From Tetmemena sp. SeJ-2015 (lineage: Eukaryota; Ciliophora; Spirotrichea; Sporadotrichida; Oxytrichidae), in NCBI GenBank assembly GCA_027382625.1, contig JAJKFJ010023674.1:1-64000 (forward strand): a DNA stretch of 64,000 nucleotides. The letters run 5' to 3'. Below, in pieces: positions 57,349 to 64,000 of this stretch; position 1 is the stretch's first letter, and each line of letters begins with the position of its first letter. The translations under genes were made by a program, and so were the position numbers. The notes under the pieces were generated by a model. It worked only from the letters and a program-made list of their open reading frames with translations, was not told where the DNA came from and did no database searches.

Positions 57349-60198
57349 ATGAAAATATTTAAGAGCATAAGCAAGGCTTATTGCAGAGAGCAGGCAATTA
57401 AGAATAGGATGTTCGGTTTAAACTTATATGGATATAATGAGAATAGTGTTTCTTGTAGACAATTCTCCACTTTAAAGTTCTAAAGCTTTAATTCTTCAAA
57501 ACCTAGGCCATCAAATTATAAAAGCGAAGACTTGAAGTTAGATTCCTTGAAAAATTTAGGATAGGAGAAAAATTTGAAGTCAAGAGTTCAAGTTAATAAA
57601 GATACTCAAAATTTATAAAGAGATTCGGGAAATCTCTCAAGTAATCATTAACGTTAAGAAAGAAGTTAAGAATACAAGCCCAAGAAAAGTTTTCTTTAGA
57701 GAGATACTTAATCAACTTAGCTAGATTAATTTCCAGAGAAGTTTGATTGCAGAGATATCAATGAGTTGGGTAATTTTTAAATGAGTTTTACTTTTTTAAC
57801 TACATTAGAGGTCTCTCTTCTAAAAATCCTAATGTGTATGATAGAAGGAAGCACCCACCTGAGTTTTAAAAAGCTCTCATTCATTTGATAAAAAAGAATA
57901 ATTGCAACGATCTGAAACCGGACAATATTTCATTCTTAATCCACGGTTTGAAGGTTGTAAAATACTTAGACGAAGATATCAAGCATATACTCCTTGCTTA
58001 TATGAAAAAGAATGCAAGGCTGATAAAACCATTCGACTTGCTTCACTCTTTGAGAGATATTTACGATGACAGCTCTAAAAGTATCACACAATAATTTATT
58101 CTAAGTGAGAAGATATTTAAGTAGGATTATTTTGCAATCGTTCGACTGGTCTCTTGTAGAGCAAATAATTATTGATGACTTGAAAAACGGAGTGACTTTA
58201 AAATCTAACATCATGCCATTCAACTCTATTTCCTACCTGTCAAGGTATTTCTCACCTGAGCTTGTAAACCTGGCAGCTGAGAAAGCTTTGTAGATCTTAG
58301 TACATTCAAGTAAGATGCCTATATATTAAAGCAGATGGGTTGCTTATTCATTTTATAAACTGGCTAAATTTAAGCTCTTAACATGCAGACTCTAGCCAAA
58401 TTTTATAGCAACTTGGATTTACTATAATAAGTTTTTCATATAAAACGTTGTAGTGATTTGAGTGAAGACTTAAGGAAGAGGATGCAAAGATTAACAGAGG
58501 CTTACATCTAGGAGCTACCCTAGAAAATTGATTATCAAAACAACGCGAGCGGAAGCTCAAGAGGCATTTCTAAATCAGCGTTATGTAATGACGTAGGCCT
58601 GATATGCTTTTCCATTCAGCGAATGGATCTATCCGATGTTAAGGATGCATTGGTATTCTTGGAGTAGATTCTTCTTGAAAATGAAAGTATAGAGCTGAGA
58701 AAGGAATCTTTAATGGTCATCTACCAGTCTTTCGGGCACAAGGGGTTACTAAGTATAACTCTTTACCATAAGATTTTAAGCAAGCTCTAATATGCATTGA
58801 TTATGATTAGTTTCTGCTTTGAATTACTAATTTATATCGAGCAATAAGTCACTAGAGGTTTTAGCACCCTCTCGCTGGGAGAAATAACCGTGGTCATTCA
58901 TAAGCTGTCTGATTTCTTAAGTTAATATTTAAATGTGAATTTCTCAGCCAAGAACTACGACAGGGTAATCTATGAGAACCTTGCAAACAGAATATATTAG
59001 CTTGCCTTGAAACCATAATATCATTTTTGAATTTTTGTGTGTTTTTATTGATTAAACCGATTGAGGAGTGCATAATTTCCTATGGATAAGAAGCTTATGT
59101 GCATAATTTGATAAAGATCTACTCTTCTTTACTTGAACTTGAATCATTAATTAAATGAGCATGTTTATCTTTATCTATGGTATATTTTGAAGAAGATAAC
59201 TTATTTAAGAGTGAAAAGGAATAGCTAGAAGCGCGCATTAGAACATTGAGGTAAAAATAATAAATTTATGTCTATTCATTGATAGAAACTGACTAAGGAA
59301 TAAGAAGATTCTAATTCAGTTACAGTTTGCTGTTGGGTGGAAGAGAGATGGAAGCTTATGAGTTAATAAAACCTTGCCTTTCTAATATACAGGAGATATA
59401 CGCCAAAAATGATAAAAAGAGTTTTAATATGCTCAATTTAATAAATGTACCCTTTATTTATTTTAAGAGTAGGAATCTAGGCTACAATATTCTGAGTCAT
59501 TTGAAACAATTCCTAGCCAAGAAACTTTCTCAAGAATAAATAGAAGAAATAGAGACGGCGATGCAAACCTTTAATGAGAAGGAGTTTATAAACAAGCACC
59601 CTGTTTTATGATATTATGTTTAATTGAACTTTATAATACTTAGTTTAGAGCTAGCTAGTGGAAAATTTAATCTAAGATTTGCGACAGTCTGTTGATTGTT
59701 AATAATTTATAGATCTACTTATATTATTTAGATAGCATAAATTCAAAGTTGCCACAAGCTAAACTTAAATAAGCGATTTATATGTTACCTTCTTATTTAA
59801 AAATGGTTTGAGAAGATGACTTTAGAAATTGAAGCGCCTGTGCTACCCTACTATGTTGACGTCCTAATTCCTCAACTGAATATCGTGATAGAGTTTAATG
59901 GTCCCTATCACTACAAATATCTTGTTTTAACAGTAATATATATATATATATATATACTACAAAAACATCGAAAAGGAGTTCAAAATATCACAGAAACTTA
60001 GAAATCGCTATATCGAATCTTTATTTACAACTTTTCTAGATAGTTTTTTATATTCTTTAATCAAAGGGATATCATGTTCTACATATTGATTTGGAGAAGA
60101 TGATGAGCGCAAATTACTTTGTTAAAGATGGAAACTAAAAAGAGATTTAATAAAAGCTCATTAAGTTCATAGAGACTGTCAAATCTCAATAAGTTTGA
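57349..60198 (+). CDS. RAP-domain protein, probably mitochondrial
   Basis: ATG 57349 (MKIFKSISKAYCREQAIKNR) gives a basic, Ser-rich mitochondrial-type N-terminus. A helical-repeat middle has KHPPEFQKALIHLIKKNN, DNISFLIHGLKVVKYLDED, ILLAYMKKNARLIKPFDLLH, PFNSISYLSRYFSPELVN in the FASTK/OPR style. The C-terminus has the RAP domain: YYVDVLIPQLNIVIEFNGPY, then after an IES HYKNIEKEFKISQKLRNRYI, and finally VLHIDLEKMMSANY. RAP proteins act in organelle RNA processing and translation; the RAP fold is nuclease-like. Inserts also near 57770-57810, 58085-58105, 58800-58830, 59030-59060, 59130-59290, 59600-59800 and 60030-60070. UGA 60196-60198. Confidence 0.8.
59918..59963 (+). other. IES with a TA microsatellite, pointer ACTACAAA
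   Basis: 46 bp between ACTACAAA 59910-59917 and 59956-59963, including about nine TA units. Deletion joins NGPYHYK to NIEKEFKISQKL in frame inside the RAP domain. Confidence 0.85.
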
Positions 60199-60362
60199 GT
60201 TAATTCAAATTCATTTCATTATTCTAAACTCCAATTTTGAATAATCCATGGATGGAATCTGTTTAGTAACTGATAGAGAATTCTAAAATGTTTTAATTAA
60301 ATTCTGCACTAATAGTTAAAGTGCAGTTACAGATAAGTTGTTGCATTCTTCTTTATAGGTGA

Positions 60363-63300
60363 TCATGTCTTTGTAAGTGAGAGGCGTATTTTCTCTTAAC
60401 GCTTCTTCTCTTTCTTCTTATCCCTCTTTTTATCTCTCTTCACACTTTTAATCTTCTCCCACTCAGTTGCATCACTCACTTGCAGCACCTTGAACAGCCT
60501 CTTGCGCTCTAGTCTTTAAAATTAAATGCTCTCATGTTCAATAGACAATTTACAAAGATCTTTTGTCTAGGATACTCTACTTTACTTAATTATAGAGCTT
60601 CAGGAAGAAACCCTTGTCTAGATTAGTGGAGAAGTAGTCTACTATTTCAAAAGAAAGAGTCTTTGGAGCTGAGTTAGCTTGGTATTACTCATCAGTGTAA
60701 ACTCTGTAGACTAACTGCATAATAGGTTCACAAGATTCTCTAGTCAACTCGTTATCTTTACTGCTTGATAGACTTGAAACATGAAGGAAAGTTAAAAGCA
60801 AGTCTAATTAAAACTTTCAAAGAGGGATAAAGCTTGCTTGAAGAATGAGAGAATGCAATCCAGACGCTCCTGTGAGTACTAGATGTTTAGCATAACCTTC
60901 CTTCCGAATAAGGATAAACGACTGAATAGCATTTGAATTACTCCTTGCTTGCTCTCTTAATCTTAGACCTGCTTTAGAAGTTGGCTAGTTAAGGTTTGGG
61001 TATTTTCTAGAATTTCAACCTTCAGCTCTTGGGTCATAGGTAGAGTTTTAAATGAGTTTAGGTAGCTAAGAGTATGCTTGAGGGCTTCACTCTCTGACTT
61101 TAATCCAAACACGGATTGGAGAGACTCCTTGGAATTAAGTTTTAGCATATTAAGCACACCCTTAATTATCCTCTAAACGGACAGCTAAAGAAAAATATTG
61201 ATTTAAATTCTCCCTCTTATTTAAGCTTAATCCAGTAGATGTGATGATTACTGTTGATAAGAAGTAAAACTCTTAAGGTCTGGGGTGTCTTTTTAAATAC
61301 TTCTAGAGTGAGCTTGCTTAAATCTTCGCTAGAGAACATTTTCTGAATAGTTTCTAGAGCGAAGAAAAGCGAACTCCAAGAATCTTTGTCCTCACTTTCA
61401 TAATCCTGCATGGAGAAACCTTTTCCCTCTTAATTATTCTCGATAAGTTCAATACTCTATAGGAACTTTTTGAACTCAGGATTTGAATCTGCAATTTCTT
61501 CCTCCTCTTCTTCACTGTCTAATCCCTTTGCTTTTCTCTATTTTTTCAACTGCTTTGCATCCAAAGAATCTTTGATAGTCTCGTAAGATGAATGAACTTC
61601 AGGCCAAAGAACATCCGAAAACAAGTGAGCTACTTCATTCTTTGATTTGATAAGCGTGGGCTGAGTAGAGACTATGACTCCAATAAGTTGTAGTCTAGCC
61701 TGAGTTATTGCAATCTTCTTAGTCTCATTAAGTTCTGAAGCTATCTTCATCTCTAGGAGAGTGTTGTAAATTGCTTTAGTCTTTGGCTGAGAAATCTTCT
61801 AGAAGAGTCTAGAGAGAACTGCCTTAACCTTTTCCTTACAGCGCTTATTCTTCTCGTTAACGAGCCTAGTCATAAGTGTGAAAGCCCATTTCTCACTTTC
61901 CCCATCTATGATTGGCTGTGGCATTTTGGAGCAGAGTCTTTCAAGTATCTCTAGCACCTAGTGACGACCCTCGGAGTCAAAGTAAGTTCCTAAATGCTTC
62001 AGCAAATGATTGAAGTGCTGAGTGAGTCTTGACTCCTCAAGTGGATACTCAAGCAAGAAAGTAACGAAGATAGAGGAGCAGAGCGATCTAATTGAAGGCG
62101 AGAGAGACGTAATCATCAGGTCTTGCACATTCTTGTCAACTATGTCGTATATCTCTGCAGATAGGAACTTCCTGAATATCAAAGCTCTTAGTAAATGGAA
62201 CACATTTATCATATGAGGGTTATTGCCTCCCGAGGAATTTAGAGAGCTCTTAATCACGGAAAGGAGAGTTTTTAGCTATTAGGGAGAAAGGTCTTAGTAG
62301 GTTGAGTAGGTTTTAATCAACTCAGCTGTGCATTTAAAAAGTGAGTTTATGAAATCAAGATCTTAATTGGATGTAGAGGTGCTCGTTTATTCGAATAAAT
62401 GAAACATTATCTATCAAACATATTTGAAAAGATAGGAATAACTTGAAGAGGCGGTTAAGGAATTTCTTCATTAGCTATTTGAAACTTGGTAGACCTAGAT
62501 TGATAATCAAACCTAGTACATGTAAGGTGCTCACAACGATGGGATTATGATAAGTCTTAAATGCATTGAGCAACACTGAGACAAATGGATCGAGTTTGGC
62601 TTTGAGTTCTTCCTTAATATCTTCAGATCCCTTCTTTATTTGGGAATTAAGATCCTCATCTAGATAATTTTCAGTTTACTCTATAGCTGCTCCGCTCTTT
62701 TTCTTGGGCTCAATTTCATTTTGATTAGAAAGAATAAGCCCCTTGTTTTTTAGAGCTTTCTTAAGGCACATTAGTCCAAAGCTTGCCATTACTCTACCGC
62801 TTAGTTCCTCAGCTTTCTTCTAATCAATAAGTTGATTTCCTTTGGCCCACTTCATATCTACTTTGTAAGTGAGTTCTCTATACTCTGCCTTGGTCTTAAT
62901 AAACATATCTTCCTTTTGAACCTTGGCTCCATAATCTCTCTTGACTTTAGGTCCATCGTACTCGTTTATCTTAATTCTTGCTGCCATACTAACTCCCTTA
63001 TCTATGATAGAGTACATGAACAAGAGCAACTGATCTCCCTTCACAGATTGGTTCTTAATGATCGCAGCACTTATTCTATTTAGGAGCTCTTCGCATTACT
63101 ATATTTTACCAATAGATGGATTGCCGTCTAAGCCTCGGAGAACTGGTCCAAGCAAAGTGAAGAAATTTTTCTTGAAGTCAATATAGAGTGCGAATAATTC
63201 GAAGATAGGCATTGCTTTCTTCCCTCTTGCCTCCTTAATCTTATACAAAAATTTGATTGACACTTCATATTACTTGATCTTGTTCTTTTGCTGATCTTCA

Positions 63301-64000
63301 ACTCCAGCATTCTTTTGATCAGTGTCTAGCTCTCCGAACAATTCATCCATGACCTTCTCTCCTGTGATCTCAAGCACTTTGTGAGTTATCATACCAGTCT
63401 AGAGGATCTTTTTCTCTTGGAGTTGTTGTAGCAAGTACAAAATAGTGAAGATGTAAGTTTGAAGCTGGTAACCTCTAGTCATCAAGTCATTCATCAAAGT
63501 AAACACCAAACCTAGATTTATAGGCTAGAACATAAAACAACATGCACCCATCAAACATACTTATTAGATATCTTGGGGAGACTTCTACCAGCAATTTAAG
63601 CAGGCCTTTTCTTGCTTTCTCTCTGTGAACGAGCAAACGAGACCTCAATCCTTTGCTGATGATGTTATTTATTAGTTTACCAAGTTGAATCTCAAACTGA
63701 TCTCTGGGCAGTTTTCTAATCAGTCTGACAATGCTGAGCACCACAAATGATCTGATAGATCCATATCCATGGTTCATGCCTACTTCACCAGATTTCTCCT
63801 TATCTTGGTTGTCCTACTATTCGTAGTCAAGTAAGTGCCTTTCTAGTATGGGCAAAACTCTGTGGTATAACTTGCTCTAGATATCTTCTTCTAGTCTTAC
63901 TGCTGGAGCTCAAAATATATATTTATAAAAAATAAAGAAGCCTTCTTATCTATGAGATTATCCTTTAACTCTTGCTCTTCAGCGGCACTTTCATTTTCTG
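60363..64000 (-). CDS. UTP20: UTP20/DRIM-like nucleolar protein, C-terminal half
   Basis: Runs in from beyond the window end. Near 63900 it reads YHRVLPILERHLLDYE, then SFVVLSIVRLIRKLPRDQFE, LLVHREKARKGLLKLLVEVS (family pattern R-D-AR-TL-KI-ELG) and RGYQLQTYIFTILYLLQQLQ, as expected for the second half of UTP20, followed by further HEAT segments (LRALIFRKFLSAEIYDIVDK, TQARLQLIGVIVSTQPTLIK). The C-terminus is basic (EWEKIKSVKRDKKRDKKKEK) with UGA 60363-60365. Together with 42687-47790 the length is about that of one UTP20, with no region present twice, so they are taken as one gene split over two places and strands. The joining sequence is outside the window. Confidence 0.75.

Noticed and set aside
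42687..64000. The two UTP20 blocks as paralogs
   Set aside because: They match different, successive parts of the family and add up to one normal length. Not fully excluded because the connecting sequence is outside the window.
1..64000. CRISPR arrays, bacterial operons, ribosome binding sites or riboswitches
   Set aside because: The reassigned code, short introns, class II tRNA and IES structure are those of a ciliate nucleus; no regularly spaced repeat array was seen.

Overview
This window looks like germline (micronuclear) DNA of a spirotrich ciliate of the Oxytricha/Stylonychia type. In every recognisable gene UAA and UAG are read as glutamine and UGA alone ends the protein. Conserved proteins are broken by short AT-rich inserts flanked by 3-16 bp direct repeats, one copy of which must be lost to restore the frame. 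This is the MDS/IES/pointer layout of genes still to be assembled in the somatic nucleus. The first 125 bases end in GGGGTTTTGGGGTTTTG followed by ACT, which fits the telomere-repeat end of a TBE transposon at an ANT target.

Layout. 126-12.9 kb: small membrane protein, long Q/N/S-rich proteins, a fragment with an NRF/acyltransferase-3-type lumenal motif, a kelch protein, two unknown minus-strand genes. 13-20 kb: LC8 dynein light chain, the 5' part of an eIF4G-like gene, isocitrate lyase, an ankyrin protein and a glutamine synthetase with seven IESs. 20-35 kb: a thioredoxin-fold protein, disordered proteins, mitochondrial-type helical proteins and a coiled-coil protein, then tRNA-Ser(GCU). 35-42.5 kb: a TTC29-like axonemal TPR gene and an MFSD1-like transporter gene, both scrambled, around an intact coiled-coil gene. 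42.7-64 kb: the 5' half of a UTP20-like gene (+), a scrambled DDX27/DRS1-like helicase, a large helical-repeat gene (-), a Q-rich gene (-), a RAP-domain gene (+), and the 3' half of the UTP20-like gene (-), which runs off the window.

The main result is the scrambling. Pointer matches place three genes in pieces on both strands. The TTC29-like gene alternates between minus pieces near 35.4-36.3 kb and plus pieces near 41.7-42.5 kb, in the order -,+,-,+,-,+. The MFSD1-like gene does the same on a smaller scale. The helicase has its first coding piece inverted downstream of the rest, plus a displaced 31-bp piece that encodes the core of helicase motif V. Joining at the pointers restores frame and conserved motifs each time. 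The scrambled loci are nested: the MFSD1 locus and a coiled-coil gene lie inside the TTC29 locus, and the helicase lies between the two UTP20 halves.

Functionally the genes are unlinked housekeeping genes: nucleolar ribosome assembly (UTP20, DDX27), translation (eIF4G-like), cilia (LC8, TTC29-like), metabolism (isocitrate lyase, glutamine synthetase) and mitochondrial RNA (RAP). In such ciliates each would normally end on its own somatic nanochromosome, so neighbourhood here says nothing about shared function. Exon, intron and IES borders are given only where pointer repeats or conserved protein fix them; other gene ends are approximate.
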